From contig JAATVK010000206.1 of assembly GCA_014523485.1 (NCBI GenBank), forward strand, positions 1 through 19,222: 19,222 nt of DNA, in the 5' to 3' direction. The notes under the pieces are model-generated. The model saw nothing but the letters and a program-made list of their open reading frames with translations, did no database searches and was not told the origin of the DNA. Positions 1 through 8,146 of the stretch are shown piece after piece. This DNA is from Nitrososphaerales archaeon TH5894. GTDB lineage: Archaea > Thermoproteota > Nitrososphaeria > Nitrososphaerales > Nitrososphaeraceae. The stretch's first letter is position 1. The number at the start of each line of letters is the position of its first letter. The position numbers and the translations under genes were made by a program.

Positions 1-507
1 AGTTCAGATGATTCTAAGTCAACGTATATTTATGAAATCATGAGTAAAAATGTGGTAAAGGTAAATCATGAAATCTCCGCATTAGAAATATCTAAAATCA
101 TGGTTAAACGGAGGATTAGTTCTGTAGTCATAATAGATAATAATGATAAAATTATAGGAATTGTTACAGAGAAAGATCTAATCAGAGAAATATGTGGAAA
201 AAATCTTCTTGCAAATACATTAACAGCAGGAAAAGTAATGTCATCTCCTTTAATAACAATCAGTAAAAATTCTACCATAAATGATGCAACAAAATTAATG
301 GTAGAAAAAAAAATAAAACATTTAGCAATTCATGAAAATAATGATATCATTGGAATACTTACTACATATGATCTCATCAATGTTTTAAGAAATAAGATTA
401 AATCTATGGATTTAGATTCCAATCTATTAGATGCCATATCAATGGCTGATATTCCTTTAGAAGAGGGTGGATTTTCTCTTCCGTTATCCGAAGATGAATT
501 AAAATAA
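1..507 (+). CDS. Tandem CBS-domain protein, 5' end cut by window edge
   Basis: Two CBS modules, about residues 1-55 and 62-122 counted from the ATG at 40, make up nearly the whole protein. CBS pairs form a Bateman module that usually binds adenine nucleotides and regulates a partner protein or enzyme. The visible signs are the repeated pattern of an I/VM-x-x-x-hydrophobic start, an internal SSVVIID strand, and the GIVTEKDLI and GILTTYDLI ends of the two modules. The frame stays open from 40 back to base 1, and the residues there (YEIMSKNV) are the usual opening of a CBS module. The true start is therefore probably upstream of the window and the ATG at 40 is probably internal. The last 25 residues are a short acidic tail. 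No catalytic domain is attached in the visible part, so it is likely a stand-alone sensor; ligand and partner are unknown. Confidence 0.85.
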   Translation, partial: SSDDSKSTYIYEIMSKNVVKVNHEISALEISKIMVKRRISSVVIIDNNDKIIGIVTEKDLIREICGKNLLANTLTAGKVMSSPLITISKNSTINDATKLMVEKKIKHLAIHENNDIIGILTTYDLINVLRNKIKSMDLDSNLLDAISMADIPLEEGGFSLPLSEDELK

Positions 508-595
508 ATAAAAAAATTTGATGATTATATTTCCTTTATATGTTTCCAAATTATATTTATAATTATTGATAACGTTATACCGTTAGTTTAATAAT

Positions 596-605
596 CAATA
601 AATAC
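596..605 (+). promoter_or_regulatory. Candidate TATA box for the CoA-binding protein gene
   Basis: The stretch CAATAAATAC is centred about 26 bases before the ATG at 627. This is the spacing expected for a leaderless archaeal transcript. The surroundings are also A+T-rich, so support is moderate. Confidence 0.4.
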
Positions 606-626
606 TTTGAGATATATTTTGAAATA

Positions 627-1052
627 ATGGATACAGATCCTCACACAGACGAAGAAATAAAAGAATTCTATAATTTAAAAAATATTGCAGTAGTTGGTAT
701 GTCTAAAAATGAAGAAAAACCTTCTCATTTTGTACCAAAATATTTAGTGAAGAATGGTTATAATATAATACCGGTAAATCCTACAACTGAAGAAATTTTG
801 GAAAGAAAATCCTACAAACTTGTTTCGGAAATCAAAGAAGATGTTGATATTGTCGATGTATTTCGAAAATCAGAGGATATTATCCCTGTAGTAGATGATT
901 TATTAAAGAAAAAGGGAATAAAGGTAATCTGGTTACAAAAAGGTATTTTTAATCAACATGCAGGAGAATTGGCAAAAAAAAATGGAATCGATTTTGTATA
1001 TAATAGATGTATGCTAGAAGAACATCAAAGACTGTTTTCGGGTAAAAGGTGA
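627..1052 (+). CDS. CoA-binding domain protein (YccU/COG1832 type)
   Basis: This 141-residue protein is a single Rossmann-like CoA-binding domain of the kind found stand-alone as YccU and as a module in succinyl-CoA synthetase-like enzymes. Residues 18-25 (NIAVVGMS) are the first strand and the glycine turn. A K-P-S loop follows, then GYNIIPVNP (second strand), a DIVDVF strand near residue 75 and IKVIWLQKG near 97-105. The C-terminal NRCMLEEHQRL matches the conserved C...EH ending of the family. Size is normal for the family. Its cellular role is not established in any organism I can name with confidence; CoA or acyl-CoA binding is inferred from the fold. It is preceded by a TATA-like element and stands alone in its own transcription unit. 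Confidence 0.85.
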   Translation: MDTDPHTDEEIKEFYNLKNIAVVGMSKNEEKPSHFVPKYLVKNGYNIIPVNPTTEEILERKSYKLVSEIKEDVDIVDVFRKSEDIIPVVDDLLKKKGIKVIWLQKGIFNQHAGELAKKNGIDFVYNRCMLEEHQRLFSGKR

Positions 1053-1545
1053 AATCTAAAATAACCTATGATTCCTATAAGTACAAGAACATAGTGTTTA
1101 TATACTTAAAGTCGTCAGTTTTTAACATTGCACATTCTGTTTAAATAAATAGGCTACATTTCATGCATTATGTATATATTTATTGGAACTCAAATTAGGT
1201 ATTAGTGACTTAATTTCTCTATTAGTTCATTACAAATATTATAAGTTTATAAACTCATTTCAAAAAACCCGTTCACAAATGTCTTATTGAAAAATTATGA
1301 ATGATTGTTAATGAAATATTATAAAAAATTCAATGCGATTATTAATAGAATATTTAAGGATTTGTCAAGAATGAAATAAAACTAATATTCTTCCTAAAAT
1401 CTATGTATTACTGAGGATAGATTCTAACTCATTTCACTTTATCTATACCTTATCCTAAAAAATGATAATTTAAATGTGAAGTTAAATACTATACAAAGGG
1501 AAAAGGATTAGTATTCTCATTATGCTTTTTATTTAGAAATAGGTC
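1053..1545. other. Gene-free A+T-rich intergenic stretch
   Basis: Neither strand shows a plausible reading frame here: ATG codons are followed by stops within about 17 codons. I see no tRNA-like arms, tandem array or convincing long hairpin. The last part (about 1482-1535) has TATA-like runs that may serve the small membrane protein gene at 1546. Confidence 0.6.
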
Positions 1546-1737
1546 ATGATATTATCATTAATTGTTTTAGGAGTAATTATTCTCATTCTTGGAATAATAT
1601 TTTACTTTCAAAGCAAATCCTTTGTAGGACCTAAACGCTCTTTTATGTATAACAATCCAAATTGGACTATCAATGGATTTATCTTGATTCTTTTCGGAGT
1701 TTCTTTAGTAGTAGTCGGTTTTTTTACCGCATTATGA
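1546..1737 (+). CDS. Small two-helix membrane protein, unknown function
   Basis: A 63-residue hydrophobic protein with two predicted membrane helices, about residues 3-23 and 45-62. They are joined by a polar loop with KPxR-like basic residues and NNPNWT, so both ends are probably on the same side of the membrane. I recognise no named family. The clean ATG, the helix-loop-helix pattern and the placement beside envelope genes (an anchored secreted protein, a glycosyltransferase and a phosphoesterase-like protein) make it a likely real membrane gene. No conserved catalytic or metal-binding residue is visible. It could be an accessory subunit of a membrane complex, but nothing in the sequence shows which. 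Confidence 0.6.
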   Translation: MILSLIVLGVIILILGIIFYFQSKSFVGPKRSFMYNNPNWTINGFILILFGVSLVVVGFFTAL

Positions 1738-1816
1738 TGAAACAACATCTTTAAAAAATAAGATTTCAAAAAGCGAATATATGTTTAGTAGCTGCTCTAT
1801 CCATTTTTACACTACT

Positions 1817-1825
1817 TTTTAAATA
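1817..1825 (+). promoter_or_regulatory. Candidate TATA box for the gene at 1848
   Basis: TTTTAAATA, inside a longer TTTTTAAATAAATATT run, is centred about 27 bases before the ATG at 1848. The spacing fits a leaderless transcript. Confidence 0.5.
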
Positions 1826-1847
1826 AATATTCTTATTTTCAAGTTTA

Positions 1848-2399
1848 ATGAAACCGCATTCTGTTTCTTATTTAGTGAGAAATTATGAAAAATATCTCTT
1901 TACAATTTTACTATTAGCAATAGTTTCTGTAGTAGGATTTACTATAGAAAAAGCATATCCTCAACAGGAAGATTCACAATTGAATGGACCTGCAATGAAT
2001 TCTCAAAAATCCGATGAATCGACATCATTTTCTGATACTAAATTTACTCCTAAAATGTTTGTAAAAATTACATCTCATAAAAATGCTGACAAAGTTCCTG
2101 CTGGAGAACTTACTATCAATGGAACGTCAAGTGATACTGCTGCTAGAGATTGCGTAGTAGAAGTAGATTGGAATAATGAAAAGCCATCTCAAATAGTTAC
2201 TCCTACAGGACCAGGCGGGTCGAGTGATTACTCAACATGGACATTTAATTATACTAAAGAATATCGTGAGATAGAAGTAGGACCTAATGAGTTAACATCA
2301 AAATTAACCTGTATAAATCCTGGACCTCTAACAAAATGGTTCAGTGTTACATTAACTGGTGAACAGCCACCATTTCCAAGACCGTTACCTGTTCCTTAA
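1848..2399 (+). CDS. Membrane-anchored secreted protein with one Ig-like domain
   Basis: The 183-residue product starts with a basic segment and one hydrophobic helix (about residues 15-33) that can act as a signal anchor or an uncleaved signal. A polar Ser/Asp/Gln-rich linker (about 36-65) follows. Residues about 70-172 form a beta-rich domain with the pattern F/V-x-I-x-S-H...VPAGELTINGTSSD...CxVEVDWNN...W-x-F...LTCIN...KWFSVTLTG. This resembles the beta-sandwich extracellular domains common in secreted proteins of soil ammonia oxidisers. The two cysteines (in RDCVVEV and KLTCIN) may form a disulfide. Several N-x-S/T sequons (NGT, NYT) allow N-glycosylation. The tail is proline-rich (PPFPRPLPVP). 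Function is unknown; a surface or matrix role is inferred. Confidence 0.7.
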   Translation: MKPHSVSYLVRNYEKYLFTILLLAIVSVVGFTIEKAYPQQEDSQLNGPAMNSQKSDESTSFSDTKFTPKMFVKITSHKNADKVPAGELTINGTSSDTAARDCVVEVDWNNEKPSQIVTPTGPGGSSDYSTWTFNYTKEYREIEVGPNELTSKLTCINPGPLTKWFSVTLTGEQPPFPRPLPVP

Positions 2400-2438
2400 T
2401 ATTTATTTTCTATTAGTATTACCTATAAAAGATAAAAA

Positions 2439-2446
2439 ATATAAAT
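2439..2446 (+). promoter_or_regulatory. Candidate TATA box for the glycosyltransferase gene
   Basis: ATATAAAT is centred about 31 bases before the TTG at 2474. It is the best TATA-like element in the 74-base gap. Confidence 0.4.
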
Positions 2447-2473
2447 CATTTTTGCTGCTCTACAGCATATCTA

Positions 2474-4006
2474 TTGAATTTTAAATATTTCTTTACAAAT
2501 AGTACTAGTTATACTGTATCAAAACAAGAAATATATATAATTTTCTCTATCTTTGTAATTGCATTAATTATTAGATCTTATGATCTGGGTGGGTTGGCTC
2601 TCAATAATGATGAGGCAATATACGCTGGACAGGCAGCATCACTTGCAAATTATAGTGAATATCAAGATCAATTTTCTATCTTTAGAGCTCATCCGTTACT
2701 ATTGCAATTTATGATTTCTATCTCATTTTATTTTTTTGGTATAAATGAGTTTACTGCTCGAATCATTCCTGTGTTTTTGAGTTGTGGTATTGTTGTTATA
2801 TCTTACCTTATTGCTAAATTTCTATACAATAAACAAACTGCTATTCTATCTTCTATTATTCTTAGTTTGCTTCCATATCATGTAGCAATCTCCAAACAGG
2901 CACTTGTTGATGTTTCAATGTCATTTTTCTTTGTTCTTAATCTTTTACTAATTGTACTATATCTTCGCCAAAATACATTTGTACTTCTATATGGAATAGG
3001 AATCACGTCGGGACTTAGCTTTCTTTCAAAGGAGGTTGGAGTAATTTCTTTTGTTATTTCTATTATAAGTATCATTATTATAAATAAGAAAATTAAAGTT
3101 AAAAATATAGTATATATTACTTTATCTTTTATTTTTGTAACTTCTCCATATTGGATTTCTTTTATTACTTTAGAAGAAGCACGTGAATCAATATTAGAAT
3201 ATATAGATTGGCAAAGTTCTAGACCTCCAAATCATGATAATACGTATTATTTTCTTATAATCTGTACTGACATTTTAGGGTATGTTCTAACTCCCTTGCT
3301 CGTCATTTCCTATTTATATATCCTATTTAACAAAAAAACCTGGAAAGGATCAAATTTGTTGCTTCCTTTTCTTTGGATTGCTATTCCACTACTTTTTTAT
3401 CAATTAGTGTCCGTTAAAGGATACCATTTTCTCTTTTCGATTACACCATTGCTTGTTATCTTTGGAATTTCTTTTCTTTCTGGAGATTGGATAAAGAAGA
3501 TTTCAAGCAAGAAGATTTTGTTAATTAGTATAATTCCGATAACATTACTTTCAAATAACCAAACCATCAATGAATACTTCTTGTTTACTTCGTATACTCC
3601 TGTTCTGGGTTCGGAATCCCTCTTTCATATGAAAGATGCAGCTCTATGGATTAAAGAAAATACGCCAGAGAATTCTACAATTCTTACTCTGTATACTCAC
3701 ATGTCTAATATAATAAAATTCTATTCCCTAAGAGATTCAGTAGCTATTCAATCAAACAACAATCCATCTTACCAAAAAATAGAAAATATAGATATTTCGA
3801 TCTTGGCTAATAACATAGATTATATTGTTTATGAAAAAATTCAAATTAATAATGGAAAATTTCTACAAAGTAAAGCAACTGAACTAGAGGAATACGTCAA
3901 AAAGTACGATGGAGCTCCAGTTTATGTTAATTACCAAAATTACAGTAACGTTGGAAATAATAAATTATTATCAAGTCCTGCAATAATAGTATATGAATTT
4001 AACTAA
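2474..4006 (+). CDS. GT39/PMT-family membrane glycosyltransferase
   Basis: A 510-residue polytopic protein of the dolichyl-phosphate-mannose mannosyltransferase/ArnT type (PMT_2). Such enzymes move a sugar from a polyprenyl-phosphate carrier to an acceptor on the outer face of the membrane. A first helix spans about residues 19-34. The hallmark acidic pair follows at D46-E47 in LNNDEAIYAGQAASL, on the first external loop. About ten more hydrophobic segments run to residue ~360, and a soluble C-terminal part with no long helices covers roughly 385-510. The start is TTG: no ATG occurs in frame between the upstream stop at 2426 and this codon, and it directly precedes the first helix. Neighbours on both sides encode secreted surface proteins rich in N-x-S/T sites, so it plausibly decorates surface proteins or lipids. 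Donor and acceptor cannot be read from sequence. Confidence 0.85.
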   Translation: MNFKYFFTNSTSYTVSKQEIYIIFSIFVIALIIRSYDLGGLALNNDEAIYAGQAASLANYSEYQDQFSIFRAHPLLLQFMISISFYFFGINEFTARIIPVFLSCGIVVISYLIAKFLYNKQTAILSSIILSLLPYHVAISKQALVDVSMSFFFVLNLLLIVLYLRQNTFVLLYGIGITSGLSFLSKEVGVISFVISIISIIIINKKIKVKNIVYITLSFIFVTSPYWISFITLEEARESILEYIDWQSSRPPNHDNTYYFLIICTDILGYVLTPLLVISYLYILFNKKTWKGSNLLLPFLWIAIPLLFYQLVSVKGYHFLFSITPLLVIFGISFLSGDWIKKISSKKILLISIIPITLLSNNQTINEYFLFTSYTPVLGSESLFHMKDAALWIKENTPENSTILTLYTHMSNIIKFYSLRDSVAIQSNNNPSYQKIENIDISILANNIDYIVYEKIQINNGKFLQSKATELEEYVKKYDGAPVYVNYQNYSNVGNNKLLSSPAIIVYEFN

Positions 4007-4069
4007 TGATATGATTTTCACCTAGGTTTTATAAGACATTTAGTTTATGATAATAACCTTGATGTAAAA

Positions 4070-6064
4070 ATGCTATTCAAATCCCTTTATTTCATATTTT
4101 TAATTTTTTTCTACTTCTCACTTAGTAGTATTGTTTTTGTTATTACAGCAGTCTATTCTCAGGATAATAACGGGTTATCTCAAAAGAATAAAACACCGAT
4201 TGATCATGTAATCGTTATTTCTCAAGGACGGAGAAGTTTTGATAATTATTTTGGAAGTTATGAAGGAGTTAATGGATTTCAGATGAATGTAGGAATTCCA
4301 ATAAATCCGTTTCAATTCTCACCATCCTTTCAAAATTTTACAATATCTTTGAGTTTTAATAGTAATACTTCTAATGTAGGGAAAGAAAGTTTTCTTATAA
4401 ACAAAGGTGGAATTGGGAAAGAGTCGCCTGGGAATAATTTAAACTTTGGTATATGGCTTAATGAAAAAGAGCATCTAACAGGCGGATTCGAAACAAAGGA
4501 AGGAAAAGATTTTTTTGTAGCATCAAAAAATAAATATAGAGATAATAATTGGCATCATGTTATATTAACATACAACAAATCTGTCTTAAAATTATATGTA
4601 GATAAAAAATTACAAGCAGAGAAAATTACTGAAGGAGAAATACCCGATGACAATAATTTGCCCTTTATTAGATTAGGAGCAAATTTTTTAAAACAAAATA
4701 ATTTTTATACTGGTAGTATAGATAACATTTTAGTTTGGAATCGATCTTTGAATGCAAATGAAATTTCTTCATTTTTTACAAATAAGGATATTCCAGCTGG
4801 ATCAATTGTAAAGGTTGGATTAAATACTACTAATATGAAATATGAGAATAAAAATGCTGCTTTGAATTTCAATGGGACTAATTATTTTGATTTAAAAGTT
4901 ATACCTGATATTACTGAAGGTTTGATAGAACCTTTTCATTTAAAAAATACAAAAACACCGAATTTAAAATATGGGCCACAAGTATATGATAAATCTTACA
5001 ATTATGGTTTTATGGATGGGTTTATTTTTGCTCAAAATGATAACAAGGTAACACCAAATGACATTCCAAATAAATACAATCATACAATTGTAATGGGATA
5101 TTATAACAATAGTGAAATTGGTCCATATTGGTCTCTTGCTTCAAACTTTGTTCTAGCAGATAACTTTTTTAGTTCTACTAGACAGACCGATTTAACTAAT
5201 AATTTACATTTATTTAGTGCAGAAGAAGGGAATTTTAAAAAATATGTACCTAAAGCAGGTTTATCCATTAATTCAACAGTATTAGATTTATTAGAAAAAA
5301 AAAGGATTACGTGGAAAATTTATGTCGAAAACTATGATTCTAGTCTAAATTATACCAATGAGGATGAATCATCCAAGCGTTATCTTACTTTAAATCCCAT
5401 CCTTGGGATTCCTAGATTTGTTGAAAATAGTACACTTAACGGAAGAATACAAGACCTGAGTAATTATTTCCACGATATAAAGAATAATTTCCCCTCTTTA
5501 TCGTATATTATTTTACCTGATAGTCAAGAAAGTAGTCCAAAAGATATTTTAAAAGGACAAGAATCAGTTGTCTCTTTAATTATTTCTTTAATGCAAAGTA
5601 AACATTGGAAGAATAGTCTTTTTATCTTAACTTATAGTGGCTCAGGAGGTTGGTACGACCATGTGCCGCCTGCGTTCAATTCTGAATACGAACGTGGTTT
5701 TAGAGTACCAACACTATTCATTTCTCCATATTCCCATGAGGGTGTAGTAGATTCTACTTTTTATGATACATTGTCGATTCTAAAATTTCTAGAATATAAT
5801 TTTAATCTAAAATCATTAAATATTAAAGATTCTTTATCTAATAATATTTTAGCTGCTTTTGATTTTGATAAACCTCCAAGAAGTTCAAGTGAAAGCTTAG
5901 CAAACCTTCTGGAACATTACCAAAATAATATAACAAATAAGAAACCTGTTGTAAAAGAAAATATTTTCTTTATATTTAATATTTATTTGCTAGTATTAGT
6001 ATGTATTATTTTATTTCTTTTATTTTTACTATTTATTATCAAAAAAGAAATCGTTCACTTATAA
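4070..6064 (+). CDS. Anchored phosphoesterase-fold protein with LamG insert, probably inactive
   Basis: A 664-residue protein of the phosphoesterase (phospholipase C/AcpA) family, interrupted by a LamG/concanavalin-like domain. An N-terminal helix (about 5-28) is a signal or anchor. The fold opens at residues 44-70 (IDHVIVISQGRRSFDNYFG). Residues ~85-240 are the jelly-roll insert, with typical NWHHVILTY...LKLYVDKK and DNILVWNRSLNANEI signatures. The phosphoesterase fold resumes near 285 (IEPFHL), continues through ADNFFSSTRQTDLTNNLHLFSA and ends with GGWYDHVPPAF...RVPTLFISPYSHEGVVDSTFYDTLSILKFLEYNF. A second helix near 639-658 anchors the C terminus. In active relatives the first motif reads QENRSFD and the later one YDExGG. 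Here they are QGRRSFD (G53, R54) and YSGSGG (S523, G524), so four residues tied to metal binding in the family are absent. A binding or structural surface role is more likely than catalysis. Confidence 0.8.
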   Translation: MLFKSLYFIFLIFFYFSLSSIVFVITAVYSQDNNGLSQKNKTPIDHVIVISQGRRSFDNYFGSYEGVNGFQMNVGIPINPFQFSPSFQNFTISLSFNSNTSNVGKESFLINKGGIGKESPGNNLNFGIWLNEKEHLTGGFETKEGKDFFVASKNKYRDNNWHHVILTYNKSVLKLYVDKKLQAEKITEGEIPDDNNLPFIRLGANFLKQNNFYTGSIDNILVWNRSLNANEISSFFTNKDIPAGSIVKVGLNTTNMKYENKNAALNFNGTNYFDLKVIPDITEGLIEPFHLKNTKTPNLKYGPQVYDKSYNYGFMDGFIFAQNDNKVTPNDIPNKYNHTIVMGYYNNSEIGPYWSLASNFVLADNFFSSTRQTDLTNNLHLFSAEEGNFKKYVPKAGLSINSTVLDLLEKKRITWKIYVENYDSSLNYTNEDESSKRYLTLNPILGIPRFVENSTLNGRIQDLSNYFHDIKNNFPSLSYIILPDSQESSPKDILKGQESVVSLIISLMQSKHWKNSLFILTYSGSGGWYDHVPPAFNSEYERGFRVPTLFISPYSHEGVVDSTFYDTLSILKFLEYNFNLKSLNIKDSLSNNILAAFDFDKPPRSSSESLANLLEHYQNNITNKKPVVKENIFFIFNIYLLVLVCIILFLLFLLFIIKKEIVHL

Positions 6065-6465
6065 CATTAAATTCATTCTTAGATATATATACAAATTATA
6101 TCTTTATATATTAATTACATTCTACTTATATTTGAGTCTAATATACTAAATGGTATTTTATATAACAATTTTCATGAATTAAATACTTATTAAAAATAAT
6201 TATTTATTAGGAATACAATCTTAACAATTTTAAACCCTTTTCAATTCAAATCAACTATTATCTTTTATATTTACCCCGCATTTTGATTCATTATTGACAA
6301 AAAAATTTCGTGTCATATTATCTTAACCATTAATATAATTTGAACAAATATATATATATATAAATTTTTTATTTTCTTTTGAATGAGAGTTCTTTAGCCA
6401 AATCTATCATAATATAATGTTATATAATGGTAATAATTTCTAATTTCTAATCAGAAATATTTCCT
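6065..6465. other. Very A+T-rich gap without genes
   Basis: No credible reading frame on either strand. The stretch holds an alternating AT run near 6350-6362. Close to the end of the minus-strand zinc-ribbon gene there is a short hairpin, ATTTCT-AATC-AGAAAT (6443-6458), which could aid transcript ending but is too weak to call. The flanking genes are convergent, so both transcripts end in this gap. Confidence 0.5.
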
Positions 6466-6582
6466 TTATTTTACATCTTGATTAAGTTCTGTATTACTTA
6501 GCCCACAACTATTACATTTAAATATTGTTACTTTCTCTCCATGATTTGCTTTCATTTTTCCTCCACAACAAGGACAGTTCAT
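6466..6582 (-). CDS. Zinc-ribbon microprotein
   Basis: A 38-residue protein beginning MNCPCCGGKMKANHG. Two CxxC knuckles (C3-x2-C6 in NCPCCG with an extra C5/C6 pair, then KCNSCGLSN) are separated by about 18 residues and form a classical zinc ribbon. The frame extends further upstream to 6678 without a stop. The ATG at 6582 is preferred because it directly precedes the first knuckle and a TATA-like element lies 26 bases upstream. No other domain is present. It may be a nucleic-acid-binding or partner-binding ribbon; function is unknown. Confidence 0.65.
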   Translation of the reverse strand: MNCPCCGGKMKANHGEKVTIFKCNSCGLSNTELNQDVK

Positions 6583-6603
6583 ATTACTCTGAAGGAGTGA
6601 TAG

Positions 6604-6613
6604 ATATAAAAAT
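6604..6613 (-). promoter_or_regulatory. Candidate TATA box for the zinc-ribbon gene
   Basis: On the minus strand this reads ATTTTTATAT, centred about 26 bases before the ATG at 6582. It supports a leaderless start there rather than the longer open frame. Confidence 0.45.
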
Positions 6614-6679
6614 TGATTAGTCGAAATGATAATTAAAATTGATAATTCCCTCTGTACTTTTTGATTATTTAAAAGCAAT

Positions 6680-7198
6680 CTATTGTGATTTCAGTTTTTT
6701 ATATTCGTTAATTGCTTGGGTTTCATAATTATATGCCTTCGAAAGAAGATCCATTGATAGGTTATTTTCAGTAAGATTTCCAGTTAAAAGATATTCATTA
6801 TACCAGCTGTAACTTTCCATTTCACTTTCCACTGAAACAATATAGTTATTGAGTAGGGATTTATACTCCTGTTGTACTGTGGCACTTTTAGCCGATGATA
6901 TTATCTCTTTTAGATTGTCAATATATTCTTGATTTTTGTTTATGATTGTTAGATTATTGTTATTATCATTAATAGATAGGTTCAATTTATCAAGATCATT
7001 TTGATAATTGGCAGATGCATTATTGACTTGGTTAAATAATGATTCGATAATTTTTTTCGATTCCTCAATAAATTTTGTATTCTGTGCATCTTGATCATGA
7101 AAAAAAGCATAAACATTATCTAATAAACCAATAAAAGCTAAAATAATACATGAAAAAAAAATCACCTCAAGTTTATAAAAAATTTGTTCACATTTCAT
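6680..7198 (-). CDS. Signal-anchored extracellular helical protein, unknown family
   Basis: A 172-residue protein with one N-terminal hydrophobic helix (about residues 10-31, ending NVYAFF) that could be a signal peptide or an anchor. The rest is polar, rich in Asn, Lys, Glu and Ser and almost free of Pro and Gly, as expected for long alpha-helices or a coiled coil (about 38-170). The first half has hydrophobic residues at heptad-like spacing (IIESLFNQV, LDKLNLSI). The second half (ESEMESYSWYNEYLLTGNLTENNLSMDLLSKAYNYE, shown here only as a landmark of aromatic helices) suggests a helical bundle. Several sequons (NAS, NLT, NLS) are compatible with an extracellular location. I do not recognise the family; its own TATA box and clean ATG make it credible. 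Confidence 0.65.
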   Translation of the reverse strand: MKCEQIFYKLEVIFFSCIILAFIGLLDNVYAFFHDQDAQNTKFIEESKKIIESLFNQVNNASANYQNDLDKLNLSINDNNNNLTIINKNQEYIDNLKEIISSAKSATVQQEYKSLLNNYIVSVESEMESYSWYNEYLLTGNLTENNLSMDLLSKAYNYETQAINEYKKLKSQ

Positions 7199-7222
7199 TT
7201 AATTTAGATAAAAAATTTCTTC

Positions 7223-7230
7223 TATATAAT
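7223..7230 (-). promoter_or_regulatory. Candidate TATA box for the helical protein gene
   Basis: On the minus strand this reads ATTATATA, centred about 28 bases before the ATG at 7198, giving a predicted start of transcription at or next to the initiation codon. Confidence 0.5.
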
Positions 7231-7261
7231 AGTTAACGACTTCACTTATTTCTCAATTGCT

Positions 7262-8146
7262 TTAAAAGTTCTTGATAATCAGTTCAGAATGATTTTTTCT
7301 TCTTTCTGGGTTGCTATTAATCGACCGAAGGGTATTTATAGATATTATATTTTCCGTGAATGAGGAATATAAATCTCTAATAACTGTAGTATCGGAATTG
7401 CTTAATAGTATTTTACACTTTCTTTTATCTAATTCATAAAAAAAATTAGCTAATCTCTTTTGTTGATTATAATCAAATCCATGAATAGTATAATTAGTAA
7501 AATTCGATGTTTCATTTAGTGGATGATATGGCGGATCAAAATATATAAAATCATTTTCTTTAATCTTTGTCGATATATTATGGTAATCATAATTTTCTAA
7601 AATTGTATTTGTTAAATTCATTATTTTATTTACTTTAGTAAGATTTTCGAGATCGAAAATTTTGGGATTTATATAATTTCCAATTGGAACATTAAACACA
7701 CCCTTCTTATTAACTCGGTATAAACCATTATAACATGTCTTATTTAAGGTAATAAACCGAGCGGCTTTCTTAATATCATTGAACCCAAAATCATCAGCTC
7801 TTAATTTATAATAAAATCTTTTTGGATCTTTATAATACTCGATTTCATTGTATTGTAATTCTCTGATTAGATCCGTTAAGTTACCCTTTATAGATTTATA
7901 TACATTTATCACTTCAGAGTTAATATCAGATAGATGAGCACAGAAATCCCTTTTAATTATAGAAGACCTTACCATATAGAAAAATAATGCTCCACTGCCT
8001 ACAAAAGGTTCGAAATAATTATTAAATTCTAAGGGGATAAAATTTTTAATTTGAGAAATTAGACGTGATTTTCCTCCTGCCCATTTTATAAAGGGATGAC
8101 AAGTTCTACCAATATTTTTTACCACCGGATTGACTTCTAGCGACAT
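7262..8146 (-). CDS. dam: Dam-type (M.DpnII-like) DNA adenine-N6 methyltransferase
   Basis: A 294-residue class-alpha adenine methyltransferase that transfers a methyl group from S-adenosylmethionine to N6 of adenine. Residues 18-27 (HPFIKWAGGK) are the Dam-family N-terminal signature. EPFVGSGAL (46-54) is the SAM-binding motif I and SDIN (73-76) carries the motif II acid. LNKTCYNGLYRVN...G-x-FNVP (134-154) is the conserved target-recognition core. DPPYHPL (204-210) is catalytic motif IV. The length matches M.DpnIIA and Dam relatives, most of which modify GATC, so GATC is the likely but unproven target. No restriction endonuclease or other restriction-modification gene lies in the window, so it looks solitary. 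Such orphans can come from mobile elements or act in epigenetic control. No integrase or phage gene is adjacent. Confidence 0.93.
   Translation of the reverse strand: MSLEVNPVVKNIGRTCHPFIKWAGGKSRLISQIKNFIPLEFNNYFEPFVGSGALFFYMVRSSIIKRDFCAHLSDINSEVINVYKSIKGNLTDLIRELQYNEIEYYKDPKRFYYKLRADDFGFNDIKKAARFITLNKTCYNGLYRVNKKGVFNVPIGNYINPKIFDLENLTKVNKIMNLTNTILENYDYHNISTKIKENDFIYFDPPYHPLNETSNFTNYTIHGFDYNQQKRLANFFYELDKRKCKILLSNSDTTVIRDLYSSFTENIISINTLRSINSNPERRKNHSELIIKNF

Noticed and set aside
66..278. Minus-strand frame of 70 codons
   Set aside because: It lies wholly inside the CBS-domain gene, which has clear family motifs on the other strand.
2878..3075. Minus-strand frame of 65 codons
   Set aside because: It is antisense to the GT39 glycosyltransferase and shows no domain pattern.
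6341..6366. Alternating AT run considered as a replication origin or microsatellite
   Set aside because: It is short and isolated. There are no flanking origin-recognition repeats and no adjacent cdc6/orc1 gene.
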